This document shows positions 10,494-18,230 of a DNA stretch of 64,000 nucleotides, one piece after another. Source of the stretch: Zhenpiania hominis. GTDB lineage: Bacteria; Bacillota; Clostridia; Peptostreptococcales; Anaerovoracaceae. How positions within the stretch are numbered: the first letter of the stretch is position 1; each line of letters starts with the position of its first letter. The stretch is from positions 104,228-168,227 of the forward strand of contig NZ_JACRYT010000004.1 of the NCBI RefSeq assembly GCF_014333425.1, in the 5' to 3' direction. The notes under the pieces were generated by a model. The model had not been told where the DNA came from. It searched no databases and worked only from the letters and a program-made list of their open reading frames with translations. The translations under genes were made by a program, and so were the position numbers.

Positions 10494-11360
10494 ATGATCG
10501 AGATGTACTTATTAGAACAGCTGCTGGCTTTTTCCCAGTGCGGAACCCTTTCCGCGGCGTCGGAAAAGCTGCATGTTTCCCAGCCCGCCCTCAGCCATTC
10601 CATGCAGAAGCTGGAAGAACTCATGGGTGTCCCACTGTTTGAACGTACGAAAAACCGGATCGCCCTGAATGAGAACGGAAAGCTGACGGCCGACTGCGCG
10701 GCTAAAATTTTAGAACAGGAGAGGGAGATGATCGAGCGGGTGCGTCTGCTGGATCAGAGCCGCAGAACCATTACCCTGGGAGCCTGCGCTCCGGTTCCCG
10801 TGGCGGATCTGGTGCCGATTCTTTCGCGAGTTTACAGCGGCATGACCATAGCCTCCGAAATTCGAAACAGCGATGAGGAGCTTCTCGCGGGATTGGAGAA
10901 GAATCAGTATCAGATCCTTGTCCTCCATGAAAAGCCGGAGGGAGAAGAGCTGTATTTTGAAGCTTACCGAGAGGAACATCTGATGCTGCAGCTGCCGGAA
11001 AACCATCCCCTTTCCGCGAAAGAACAGCTGTATCTTCAGGAAATTGACGGGCAGAACCTGCTGCTGTATACCAAGATAGGCTTCTGGTACGAGTTATGCC
11101 GCCAGAAGCTCCCCAACGCGCATTTCCTTATGATGAACGAATTTGACGCCTTTGGAGAAGTCGCCGGAGCCGGGGCGTTTCCCTCCTTTGTAACAGAGGC
11201 AGCGGCGGGAGGGGAACTTCCCGAAGGGCGGAAGGCAATTCCGATTCTGGATGAAGAGGCCAATGTGACGTATTACTGCGTATGCGCGAAGAAAGATAAA
11301 AAGAGGTTTGAGCCGCTGTACCAGGAACTGCGCAGATTTGAAAAACATTCTGACCGATAA
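10494..11360 (+). CDS. LysR-family transcriptional regulator
   Basis: A 288-residue regulator. The N-terminal winged helix-turn-helix is plain: FSQCGTLSAASEKLHVSQPA followed by LSHSMQKLEELMGVPLFER. A linker helix and a two-lobed effector domain (about 90-285) follow. I chose ATG 10494 because AGGAGGT lies 6 bases upstream at 10482-10488; an ATG at 10467 precedes the Shine-Dalgarno site. The likely targets are the divergent aldo/keto reductase and possibly the FAD oxidoreductase downstream. The effector is unknown. A hairpin begins 7 bases after the stop. Confidence 0.92.
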   Translation: MIEMYLLEQLLAFSQCGTLSAASEKLHVSQPALSHSMQKLEELMGVPLFERTKNRIALNENGKLTADCAAKILEQEREMIERVRLLDQSRRTITLGACAPVPVADLVPILSRVYSGMTIASEIRNSDEELLAGLEKNQYQILVLHEKPEGEELYFEAYREEHLMLQLPENHPLSAKEQLYLQEIDGQNLLLYTKIGFWYELCRQKLPNAHFLMMNEFDAFGEVAGAGAFPSFVTEAAAGGELPEGRKAIPILDEEANVTYYCVCAKKDKKRFEPLYQELRRFEKHSDR

Positions 11361-11366
11361 CCAAAA

Positions 11367-11410
11367 CTCCCAATCGATCATATATTAAAACGATTGGGGG
11401 TAATTTTTTT
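11367..11410 (+). terminator. Terminator hairpin whose 3' arm contains the next gene's ribosome binding site
   Basis: CTCCCAATCG (11367-11376) pairs with CGATTGGGGG (11391-11400, with one G-T pair). It is followed by TAATTTTTTT, the form of an intrinsic terminator for the lysR gene. The 3' arm GGGGGT is also the only Shine-Dalgarno-like sequence for TTG 11409, so the folded RNA would hide it. Confidence 0.7.
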
Positions 11411-12698
11411 GTATAAAGTAGTAATCATCGGAGGAGGCTGGTCCGGCTGCGCCGCCGCGGTATCCGCGCGAAAAGCCGGAGCGGAAGTGACTCTTCTTGA
11501 GAAAACCGACCTTCTGCTGGGTCTCGGCAACGTAGGCGGCATTATGCGCAATAACGGCAGATTTACAGCGGCGGAAGAAAATATCGCTCTGGGAGCGCGC
11601 GAACTTTTTGACATTACGGATCGCTGCGCGAGGCATACGAATGTGAATTTCCCGGGACACAGGCACGCCAGCCTTTATGATGTGGTGAAGGTGGAACCGC
11701 AGGTGAGAAGCCTGCTCAAAGACATGGGCGTGGAGATTCGCCTCATGAGCAGAGCTATTGACGTGGAAAAGCGCCGGGAGGAGCCGATTGTTGTGGATCG
11801 GATCCTTCTGGCTGACGGCGAGAAGGTAGAAGGCGATGTCTTTATTGAAACGACAGGCTCAACCGGCCCAATGGGAAACTGTCTTACTTACGGAAACGGC
11901 TGCTGCATGTGCATTCTGCGCTGCCCGGCCTTCGGCCCGCGGGTCAGCATCACCCAGAAATCCGGAAAAAGCGACATTATGGGAAAGCGCAAGGACGGAG
12001 CGTTCGGAGCGTTCAGCGGTTCCGGAAAACTGGAAAAAAGCTCCCTGTCGGATGAAATCCGAAAAAAACTGGAGGAAACCGGCGTAGCCGTAATTCCGGT
12101 GCCAAAAGAAGAGATTGTAAAAGAAAAACTGGATCTGAAAGTCTGTCAGCAGTACGCGCTCAATGAGTACGCGGAAAATATTATTCTGCTGGACACAGGC
12201 TATGCGAAAATTATGACCCCGTTCTTTCCTCTGGAGAGCCTGAGACGCGTGCCGGGATTTGAAAACGCCCGGTATGTGGACCCCTACGCGGGCGGAAAAG
12301 GAAACTCCATCCGCTATCTGTCCGTGGCGGAACGGGAAAATACCATGAAGGCATCGGGCATAGAGAATATCTTCTGCGGCGGAGAAAAATCCGGACTGTT
12401 CGTCGGCCACACAGAAGCCATTTCCACCGGCAGTCTGGCGGGACATAACGCGGTGCGCTACTTAAAAGGCATGAAACTTCTGGAACTTCCCACCGGCCTT
12501 GCGATCGGTGATCTGATTTCCTTTGCCAACGAAAACCTGCGGCACGAAGACGGACTCATGACCAGATACACATTCGCGGGGGCCGAATATTTCAAGCGAA
12601 TGAAAGAAAAAGGCCTCTATTCCACCGATCCGGCAGCAATCCGGGAGCGCGTCAGACGGTACGGGCTGGAGGATATTTACAGCGAGCGTATGCTCTGA
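11409..12698 (+). CDS. FAD-dependent oxidoreductase
   Basis: About 429 residues. An N-terminal Rossmann FAD site (VVIIGGGWSGCAAAVSARKAGAE) is followed by a GidA/FAD_oxidored-like body. A cysteine cluster CCMCILRCPAFGP lies near residue 160 and may be redox-active or bind metal. A second nucleotide-side motif, IENIFCGGEKSGLFVGHTEA, is near residue 320. The substrate is unknown. The start is uncertain: TTG 11409 follows GGGGGT by 7 bases, while TTG 11394 lies inside the hairpin. It is followed by a converging MerR gene. It resembles uncharacterised clostridial FAD enzymes rather than MnmG itself, which is longer. Confidence 0.8.
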   Translation: MYKVVIIGGGWSGCAAAVSARKAGAEVTLLEKTDLLLGLGNVGGIMRNNGRFTAAEENIALGARELFDITDRCARHTNVNFPGHRHASLYDVVKVEPQVRSLLKDMGVEIRLMSRAIDVEKRREEPIVVDRILLADGEKVEGDVFIETTGSTGPMGNCLTYGNGCCMCILRCPAFGPRVSITQKSGKSDIMGKRKDGAFGAFSGSGKLEKSSLSDEIRKKLEETGVAVIPVPKEEIVKEKLDLKVCQQYALNEYAENIILLDTGYAKIMTPFFPLESLRRVPGFENARYVDPYAGGKGNSIRYLSVAERENTMKASGIENIFCGGEKSGLFVGHTEAISTGSLAGHNAVRYLKGMKLLELPTGLAIGDLISFANENLRHEDGLMTRYTFAGAEYFKRMKEKGLYSTDPAAIRERVRRYGLEDIYSERML

Positions 12699-12712
12699 CG
12701 GGCCGCTGAAAA

Positions 12713-13123
12713 TCAGACCACGGATTTGGAAGGCCACGTTGCGGGGTTCATGGGATCAGGAATGTGTTTCTCCATCGTTTCCTCGTAGAGGGCGGCTTTC
12801 TTTTCCAGATAGGAAAGCCGCTTTTGGGCTTCCGCCAGCTGCGCCTGAGCCGCTTCCTTCTGTTCTAAAATGATCTGATAGCGCTGCGGGATCGTCTCAT
12901 CGCCTTCCAGGCAAAGTTCAATATAGTGCCGGATCGCGTGGAGAGGCATCCCGCAGTCACGCAGATACTTGACTCCGGTCAGCCAATTTATTGCTTCTTC
13001 ATCGAAAATACGGTTGTTATTTTTATCCCGCCTAAGAGAGGGAACCAGTCCTTTGTCCGAATAAAACCGAATCGTATGTTCCGAAAGTCCGAGCAGGCGG
13101 GAAACTTCCTTGACTGTATACAT
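12713..13123 (-). CDS. MerR-family transcriptional regulator
   Basis: A 136-residue regulator that opens with the MerR winged helix (YTVKEVSRLLGLSEHTIRFY), followed by a second wing segment and a long C-terminal coiled coil (about 80-125) for dimerisation. No metal-binding cysteine pattern is present, so an organic or redox signal is more likely than a metal. ATG 13123 follows GAGGAG. It is divergent from the reductase at 13229, whose promoter has the 19-base spacer and dyad expected of a MerR target; control of that gene is a firm inference. It resembles the AdhR-type regulators of aldehyde-responsive reductases. Confidence 0.92.
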   Translation of the reverse strand: MYTVKEVSRLLGLSEHTIRFYSDKGLVPSLRRDKNNNRIFDEEAINWLTGVKYLRDCGMPLHAIRHYIELCLEGDETIPQRYQIILEQKEAAQAQLAEAQKRLSYLEKKAALYEETMEKHIPDPMNPATWPSKSVV

Positions 13124-13143
13124 AAAAAACTCCTCACAAAAGA

Positions 13144-13174
13144 TTGACTTCGAGTTGCTCGAAGGTGTTAAACT
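13144..13174 (+). promoter_or_regulatory. MerR-type promoter with 19-bp spacer and central dyad
   Basis: A -35 TTGACT (13144-13149) and -10 TAAACT (13169-13174) are separated by 19 bases, too long for unaided sigma-A. A perfect inverted repeat CTTCGAG-TTG-CTCGAAG (13148-13164) fills the spacer. This is the standard MerR-activated architecture, where the regulator untwists DNA to realign the two elements. It reads toward the aldo/keto reductase at 13229. Confidence 0.88.
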
Positions 13175-13228
13175 AATCATAGTACAGGCAGGAAATCCTG
13201 TCAAGAAAAGAGTAAAGGGAGGAGAACA

Positions 13229-14374
13229 ATGGCATATTTAGGAGAAGAAATAAGAAAACTGGGATTCGGTCTGATGCGTCTGCCGCAGAAAGACGAAAAG
13301 ATTGATGTGGAACAGGTGAAAGAAATGGTGGACCGTTTTCTGGAAGCGGGGTTTACCTATTTTGATACAGCATGGGCTTATGAGGGCAGCGAGGACGCCA
13401 TCCGGCAGGCGCTGGTAGAACGGTATCCGAGAGAAGCGTACCAGCTGGCGACCAAAAATGCAGCCTGGATTAAGTGTAAAACCCGGGAAGAAGCGGTGAA
13501 CCAGTTTGAGACTTCGCTGAAGCAGACAGGAGCGGGGTATTTTGACTATTATCTGCTTCACAATCTGGGAGAAAGCCGGACACAGTTTTTTGATGATTTT
13601 GATATGTGGAGCTGGATTCAGGAAAAGAAGAAGGAAGGCCTTATTAAACACGCGGGATTTTCCTTCCATTCCACGGCGGAAGAGCTGGATGAAATTCTGA
13701 ATCAGCATCCGGAAATGGAGTTTGTGCAGCTGCAGATCAACTATGCGGACTGGGACAACCCGGCAGTCCAGTCCGGAGCCTGCTACGAAGTGGCGAGAAA
13801 GCACGGAAAGCCGGTCATTATTATGGAACCGGTCAAGGGCGGAATGCTGGCCACTCCGCCGGACTCGGTGCAGGAAATTTTTAAGAAAGCAGATCCGGAC
13901 GCCTCCTGCGCTTCCTGGGCGATTCGGTTCGCGGCGGATCTGGACGGAATCATAACCGTACTTTCCGGTATGAGTAATCTGCAGCAGATGGAAGACAATC
14001 TCTCCTTTATGAAGGAATTTAAAGGACTTTCGGATGGGGAGAAAGAGGTTCTGAAAGCTGCCCAGGAAGAGATGAGCCGCATCCCGCTGATTCCATGTAC
14101 CACTTGCAATTACTGTTCCAAGGTCTGCCCGGAAAATATCGGGATCTCCGGATCCTTTACAGCGCTGAATTACCTGACCCTTTATCAAAATCACGCGAGG
14201 GCGCTGCATCAGGAAAACTGGCTGGTGGGCGGACACGGAAAAAAACGCGCCATAGACTGTATCCGGTGCGGAAAATGCGAACAGGCCTGTCCGCAGCATA
14301 TCGAGATTCGAAAAGAGTTGGAAAACGTCGCCAACGCCTTTGATATGAAGAAGGAAGCACATCAGGCAGAATAA
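13229..14374 (+). CDS. Aldo/keto reductase with C-terminal ferredoxin domain
   Basis: A 381-residue two-domain protein. Residues 1 to about 270 form the aldo/keto reductase barrel (KLGFGLMRLPQ, FDTAWAYEGSE, TKNAAW, DYYLLHNLG). The last 100 residues carry two cysteine clusters, CTTCNYCSKVCPENIGI and CIRCGKCEQACPQHIEI, consistent with two [4Fe-4S] clusters. It could couple carbonyl or alkene reduction to a ferredoxin/flavodoxin pool as well as NAD(P)H; the substrate is unknown. The ribosome binding site is GGGAGGAG. It is the only gene after the MerR-type promoter and ends in an open intergenic stretch. Confidence 0.92.
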   Translation: MAYLGEEIRKLGFGLMRLPQKDEKIDVEQVKEMVDRFLEAGFTYFDTAWAYEGSEDAIRQALVERYPREAYQLATKNAAWIKCKTREEAVNQFETSLKQTGAGYFDYYLLHNLGESRTQFFDDFDMWSWIQEKKKEGLIKHAGFSFHSTAEELDEILNQHPEMEFVQLQINYADWDNPAVQSGACYEVARKHGKPVIIMEPVKGGMLATPPDSVQEIFKKADPDASCASWAIRFAADLDGIITVLSGMSNLQQMEDNLSFMKEFKGLSDGEKEVLKAAQEEMSRIPLIPCTTCNYCSKVCPENIGISGSFTALNYLTLYQNHARALHQENWLVGGHGKKRAIDCIRCGKCEQACPQHIEIRKELENVANAFDMKKEAHQAE

Positions 14375-14413
14375 AAATCCGCATACAAATAGGGACTTTT
14401 CCTCTCTGCCCGG

Positions 14414-14442
14414 TTGACCGCCGGGCCTGCGGACGATATAAT
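14414..14442 (+). promoter_or_regulatory. Sigma-A promoter for mrp
   Basis: TTGACC (14414-14419), a 17-base spacer and a perfect TATAAT (14437-14442), about 44 bases upstream of the mrp start codon. Confidence 0.8.
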
Positions 14443-14485
14443 ATAAACAACATATGTCAAAAACAGAAAAGAGGAATTTGAGAAG

Positions 14486-15340
14486 ATGGAAGAAAACAAA
14501 AGAGAATGCGGCGATACCAGCTGCACGGAAGAATGCTGCAGCGGATGTGAACATGCGTGCGGAGGACAGCAGCCTGACAGCTTGATCGAACCGACGAACG
14601 AATATAATGATATCAAAAAAATTATCGGCGTTGTCAGCGGAAAAGGCGGCGTAGGAAAATCCCTGGTTACTTCATTGCTCGCGGTAACCATGCAGAGAGC
14701 CGGCTATAAAACAGCGATTCTGGACGCGGATATTACAGGCCCGTCCATTCCAAAGACGTTCAAGCTGGAGGAAAAAGCGGTCGCCAATGAGCTGGGAATT
14801 TTCCCGGTAAAGACCAAAACCGGAATCGAGACCATGTCCGTTAATTCCATTCTGGAAAACGACACGGATCCGGTTGTGTGGAGAGGCCCGGTCATCGCGG
14901 GAACCGTCAAGCAGTTCTGGACGGACGTGCTGTGGGGAGATATCGACTATATGTTTATCGACATGCCTCCGGGAACCGGAGATGTGCCGCTTACCGTCTT
15001 TCAGTCCATCCCGGTGGATGGTATTGTTATCGTGACCTCACCGCAGGAGCTGGTGTCCATGATCGTTACGAAAGCGGTAAAAATGGCGGAACTGATGAAC
15101 ATTCCGATTGTAGGTCTTGTGGAAAACATGTCCTACTTTACCTGCCCGGACAACGGAAAGGACTATCAGATTTTCGGCGACAGCCATATCGAAGAAGTAG
15201 CGGCAAAACACGGACTGGATATTCTGGGAAGAATTCCAATCGATCCGAAACTGGCGGCGGCCTGCGACAAAGGCATGATCGAGCTGTTTGAGGGAGAATG
15301 GCTGGAGGAACTGGCTCATAAACTGGAAAACATGAAATAA
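14486..15340 (+). CDS. mrp: Mrp/NBP35-family Fe-S carrier P-loop ATPase
   Basis: A 284-residue cytosolic ATPase of the Mrp/ApbC/NBP35 group that holds and transfers Fe-S clusters. Seen: a cysteine-rich N-terminus (Cys at about 8, 13, 17, 18, 21 and 25), deviant Walker A GKGGVGKS, DADITGPSIPK switch I, and DMPPGTGD. The usual CPxC pair in the ENMSYF segment reads CPDN, so one of the two cluster-bridging cysteines is missing. The N-terminal cysteines could instead supply ligands. ATG 14486 follows GAGGAA; the own promoter lies at 14414. A 35-residue membrane peptide follows 14 bases downstream. Confidence 0.9.
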   Translation: MEENKRECGDTSCTEECCSGCEHACGGQQPDSLIEPTNEYNDIKKIIGVVSGKGGVGKSLVTSLLAVTMQRAGYKTAILDADITGPSIPKTFKLEEKAVANELGIFPVKTKTGIETMSVNSILENDTDPVVWRGPVIAGTVKQFWTDVLWGDIDYMFIDMPPGTGDVPLTVFQSIPVDGIVIVTSPQELVSMIVTKAVKMAELMNIPIVGLVENMSYFTCPDNGKDYQIFGDSHIEEVAAKHGLDILGRIPIDPKLAAACDKGMIELFEGEWLEELAHKLENMK

Positions 15341-15354
15341 AGAGGAGAAGAAAT

Positions 15355-15462
15355 ATGAATTTACAGGGAAATTACTGGGTCCCCTGGGCAATGGCGGGAA
15401 TAATCGCTGTTGTACTTGTCCTGGTCAGCCTTCAGACGAGGCGCAAAAATAAAAGAAAATAG
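15355..15462 (+). CDS. 35-residue single-pass membrane peptide
   Basis: An open frame of 35 codons starts at ATG 15355 and ends at TAG 15460-15462. It has a GAGGAG site at 15342-15347 and lies 14 bases after mrp. Residues about 8-27 (PWAMAGIIAVVLVLVSLQ region) form one hydrophobic helix, and the C-terminus is strongly basic (TRRKNKRK). The ribosome binding site, gene-like spacing and the helix-plus-positive-tail pattern support translation. Function is unknown; it may anchor or modulate a membrane complex. Confidence 0.6.
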   Translation: MNLQGNYWVPWAMAGIIAVVLVLVSLQTRRKNKRK

Positions 15463-15687
15463 CAGAATTATAAAAAAGCGGTACAGCGGAACGGTGGTAT
15501 GTCCATTGTTAAGTAGACAGGTTAATATTTAAAATAAAGCGCAGAGGGTGCCTGCATTTCACTTTGAAGTGTAGGCATTTTTCTATGCGCGCCATTTCTC
15601 TTTGGTTGCAAGTTTTCGGTTTAGTGCCTGGATTCGCAATATATTTTTTCTTCTTTTTACGGATTGAGGTATGAATTCCTGGCTTTT
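15463..15687. other. Intergenic stretch with a hairpin, no gene recognised
   Basis: 225 bases between converging genes. It holds a stem-loop at about 15550-15577 (GCCTGCATTTCACTT against AAGTGTAGGC, imperfect, followed by ATTTTTC), which is a plausible terminator for the mrp transcript. Upstream of it, at about 15500-15540, is an AT-rich segment with a GTCCATTGTTAAGTAGACAG pattern that loosely recalls insertion-sequence ends. No transposase fragment was found. Confidence 0.5.
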
Positions 15688-16845
15688 TTATGCCAGCTGA
15701 AAATAGTATTTTGGGATAGAATTCATAAACGCGCTGACATTTTCATGTCTGGCTGTTACAGGCAGCGTGCATCCGGAACCCAGAATAAAACCGCCATCTG
15801 CGCCGATGGTATCGATCAGTTTAAAACAGTAGCGTTCCATGTCCTCGGTATTGCCGAAGGTGAAAAGCTTGGCAGGCACATCTCCGCACAGGCAGGTGTG
15901 ACCGCCCAGAATTTTTTTTGCATGAAAAATGTCCGTATAGCTGTCCAATTCGATAATCACTTTCTTAGGAGGAAGTTCTTTGAAGTATTCAAGGTTTCGT
16001 ATCCAGTTTCCATCAAGGTGAAATACTGGCGTGACTCCCTTTGCGATGATTTTTTTTGCGGACCAGGAAAGGGAAGGCCAGAACACCTTCTCGAAAATTT
16101 TGTTCGAAAAAAATTCTCCGGAAAGCCTGGGCGGACCGATCATAATTCGTGGGATCCCCGTTTCTTCCGCGGTTTTCAGACAACCCTCTGTCAACTCTCT
16201 GGTTCCGATCATCACACATTCGGCCATTTGGTCCGGGTCGGAATACAAATCGTGAATAAAATTAGAAAATTTCCTGAGGTTTGAAAAGTGGGAAGCGGGA
16301 AAATACAAATGCGCCCCGTACAGGAAAGTCTGGCCACATTCCTGCGCGGAAGCAACTTCTTTTTTGTGCATATTCAACATCTGCCGCTCTGCTTTGAGGA
16401 CATCCTCCTCCGAGGCGGCGTAGGTTCTTTTATAAAATTCAAGCAGATATTGCCGATAACTGTGTTGCAAAATAATTGCATAATCCTTTTGCTGCATATA
16501 TTCATCTTCAATAAACTGAAACTCCGAAAATTTGCCCCCTTTGTCATACATGGCAGCAGGAATTTTCATTTTCATGAGCCCGATGATATTTTGGTATGGC
16601 GCGTGATGCAGGAAATAGAGAGAACGCCGGATGTTGAAGACGCGGTAATCCGCCCGGAGCATCTTGAAAATTCGCTGATACAAATCCCGATTGTTCAAAA
16701 AATCAAAAGTGGAGACATTGGCGTAACGCGCCGCGTAGCACTCGATCAGCGGCGCACAGGAAACCGGGTAAATCGGTCTGTGTTCGATTGCGGCAGTAAT
16801 TCGCTTTTCTTGATAAGCCTGCTCCATCGGATAAGTTTGTCCCAT
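15688..16845 (-). CDS. Uroporphyrinogen decarboxylase-like (UroD superfamily) methyltransferase
   Basis: About 385 residues of the UroD/MtaA/CmuA superfamily (COG0407), whose corrinoid-locus members move methyl groups between substrates, corrinoid proteins and thiols. Near residue 290 it has FHLDGNWIRN followed by a VIIELD turn, where MtaA-type enzymes place an HxC zinc site; here no HxC is present. A later GGHTCLCGDVP could donate Cys ligands. It is the last gene of the leftward arm after GntR, corrinoid protein and DUF1638. GAGGAGG precedes two ATGs: 16854 (too close) and 16845 (10-base spacing, chosen). The substrate is unknown. Confidence 0.78.
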   Translation of the reverse strand: MGQTYPMEQAYQEKRITAAIEHRPIYPVSCAPLIECYAARYANVSTFDFLNNRDLYQRIFKMLRADYRVFNIRRSLYFLHHAPYQNIIGLMKMKIPAAMYDKGGKFSEFQFIEDEYMQQKDYAIILQHSYRQYLLEFYKRTYAASEEDVLKAERQMLNMHKKEVASAQECGQTFLYGAHLYFPASHFSNLRKFSNFIHDLYSDPDQMAECVMIGTRELTEGCLKTAEETGIPRIMIGPPRLSGEFFSNKIFEKVFWPSLSWSAKKIIAKGVTPVFHLDGNWIRNLEYFKELPPKKVIIELDSYTDIFHAKKILGGHTCLCGDVPAKLFTFGNTEDMERYCFKLIDTIGADGGFILGSGCTLPVTARHENVSAFMNSIPKYYFQLA

Positions 16846-16864
16846 ATTCGCCATGCCTCCTCTG

Positions 16865-17554
16865 CTATCTAGCTTCAAGACTGTTGATGGTTTCGCCATG
16901 GCCCAGATGATCGTACGTGATCTCTGTATGTGGTGGGATCACATGGAATTCGGTCCCCCAGCGCCCGGAACCGATCCCTTCAAACAGGCGCTCCAGCGCC
17001 GCAACAGTGCCTTTTGACACCGTCAGATCCAAGCCAAGCGCATCAGCGATTTCTTCCGCTTCCGGAAGGTACTCATCTACAGGATAGGCTCCGGTATCAA
17101 TGAGCATCAGCTGCTGATAGTTCGCAAACATACGCTTCATAATGCGGTACGCGTTTTTTTCATTGTATCGCCTGGTATAAAATTCGATCTCATTTTTTAT
17201 GCTCTTTTCACTAGAGAGCCACCCGCGTGTCAGATAGTAACAGCCACAGTTGTGTGTCGGTTTGTCCTGGTTGCACAAAATCATTTCCGTACAATCGTTG
17301 AAGGCGGGGATGACGGCGCGCGCATTGCCGGTTGTAATATGAATAAACGCGTTTCCGCATAATCCAAAGGCAAAAACGATCGTATCAACATTATCAGTTT
17401 GATCGATAGCGCTCTGAAGATAGGCGCGGAGTTTTTCCGGATATGTATGCAGCTGGTTGTCAACCCAGATAACCGGGGTATTACAACCGGTGTTTTTTAA
17501 GGCGAGAACAACTTCGTCGCGAATCATTTCGCAGGCATAAATTATAGTAGACAT
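16865..17554 (-). CDS. DUF1638-family protein of a corrinoid methyltransferase locus
   Basis: A 229-residue soluble protein recognised as DUF1638-like: it opens with IIYACEMIRDEVVLAL, then has the GLCGNAFIHI turn, an FNDCTEMILC segment and a CGCYYLTRGWL motif. Several conserved cysteines and a His (HNCGCYY) suggest metal or cofactor binding, unproven. Members of this family often sit beside corrinoid-dependent methyltransferases in archaea and clostridia, as here, between a corrinoid protein and a UroD-like enzyme. GGAGG lies 8 bases upstream of ATG 17554. The role is unknown; a helper in corrinoid loading or activation is my inference from context. Confidence 0.78.
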   Translation of the reverse strand: MSTIIYACEMIRDEVVLALKNTGCNTPVIWVDNQLHTYPEKLRAYLQSAIDQTDNVDTIVFAFGLCGNAFIHITTGNARAVIPAFNDCTEMILCNQDKPTHNCGCYYLTRGWLSSEKSIKNEIEFYTRRYNEKNAYRIMKRMFANYQQLMLIDTGAYPVDEYLPEAEEIADALGLDLTVSKGTVAALERLFEGIGSGRWGTEFHVIPPHTEITYDHLGHGETINSLEAR

Positions 17555-17577
17555 CTTCGTACCCTCCTGCTTTTTCG

Positions 17578-18213
17578 TTAATTTCCAGTTAAAATTTTTT
17601 TAAAGATATCGTAACCGGAAACGAGATCATTTACCCAATTATCCGCTCTTGTAAAACGGCAGACATCTTTATCTACAGCGCCGCAGATTACCACATGAAC
17701 CCGGTCCCGAAGCCCGGATGTTTCCAGCAGATTGATGGTTTCTTTCATGGAATCGTAAGACTCGGATACCAGGCCGGATAGAAACAGCAGAACCTTATTA
17801 TACTGAGCGACCTGCTTCACAATCTCCTGCGGCGGGATGTCCACGCCGAGATCTTCTATCTCTACCCCCCGTGACAGGAAATAGGTTTTGGAAAGGTTTT
17901 TTCCAATGTCATGGATGTCCCCTTTTACGGTTGCGGCAATGACCTTTACTTGCAATTTTTCCGGCAGAGAAACATCACATGGATCCGAAAAATCCAGAAT
18001 ACCAATGACGCTTTCAAAAATAATACCTGCCATGATCAGGTCGGCGATAAAATATTCGCCGCTGTCATATGCATCGCTGATAAGAGAGATACCTTGCTGT
18101 ATCTGATTGACAATCGAAAGACTGTTTTCACCGATAGCGATTTTTTCCTGAACCAGTTCGAGAACTAGATCTTCATCGAGTTCATAAACTGCCTGGATTA
18201 AATCTTTTTTCAT
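17578..18213 (-). CDS. Corrinoid (B12-binding) methyl-carrier protein, leftward arm
   Basis: A 211-residue MtaC/MtbC-type corrinoid protein. An N-terminal helical cap domain (about 1-85) precedes a Rossmann B12 domain with the GDIHDIGKN motif, whose His is the lower cobalt ligand. Further conserved turns are DLGVDIPPQ, LSGLVSESYDSM and ICGA. It would accept a methyl group onto Co(I) from the UroD-like methyltransferase in the same operon and pass it on. ATG 18213 has AGGAG 9 bases upstream. It is distinctly different in sequence from the second corrinoid protein at 19148, so the two arms probably serve different partners. Confidence 0.92.
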   Translation of the reverse strand: MKKDLIQAVYELDEDLVLELVQEKIAIGENSLSIVNQIQQGISLISDAYDSGEYFIADLIMAGIIFESVIGILDFSDPCDVSLPEKLQVKVIAATVKGDIHDIGKNLSKTYFLSRGVEIEDLGVDIPPQEIVKQVAQYNKVLLFLSGLVSESYDSMKETINLLETSGLRDRVHVVICGAVDKDVCRFTRADNWVNDLVSGYDIFKKILTGN

Positions 18214-18230
18214 AACACGAATCTCCTGCT

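Noticed and set aside
13238-14554. 438-codon open frame antisense to the ferredoxin-fused reductase
   Set aside because: It overlaps a convincing gene with MerR-type promoter; the product has no recognisable domain.
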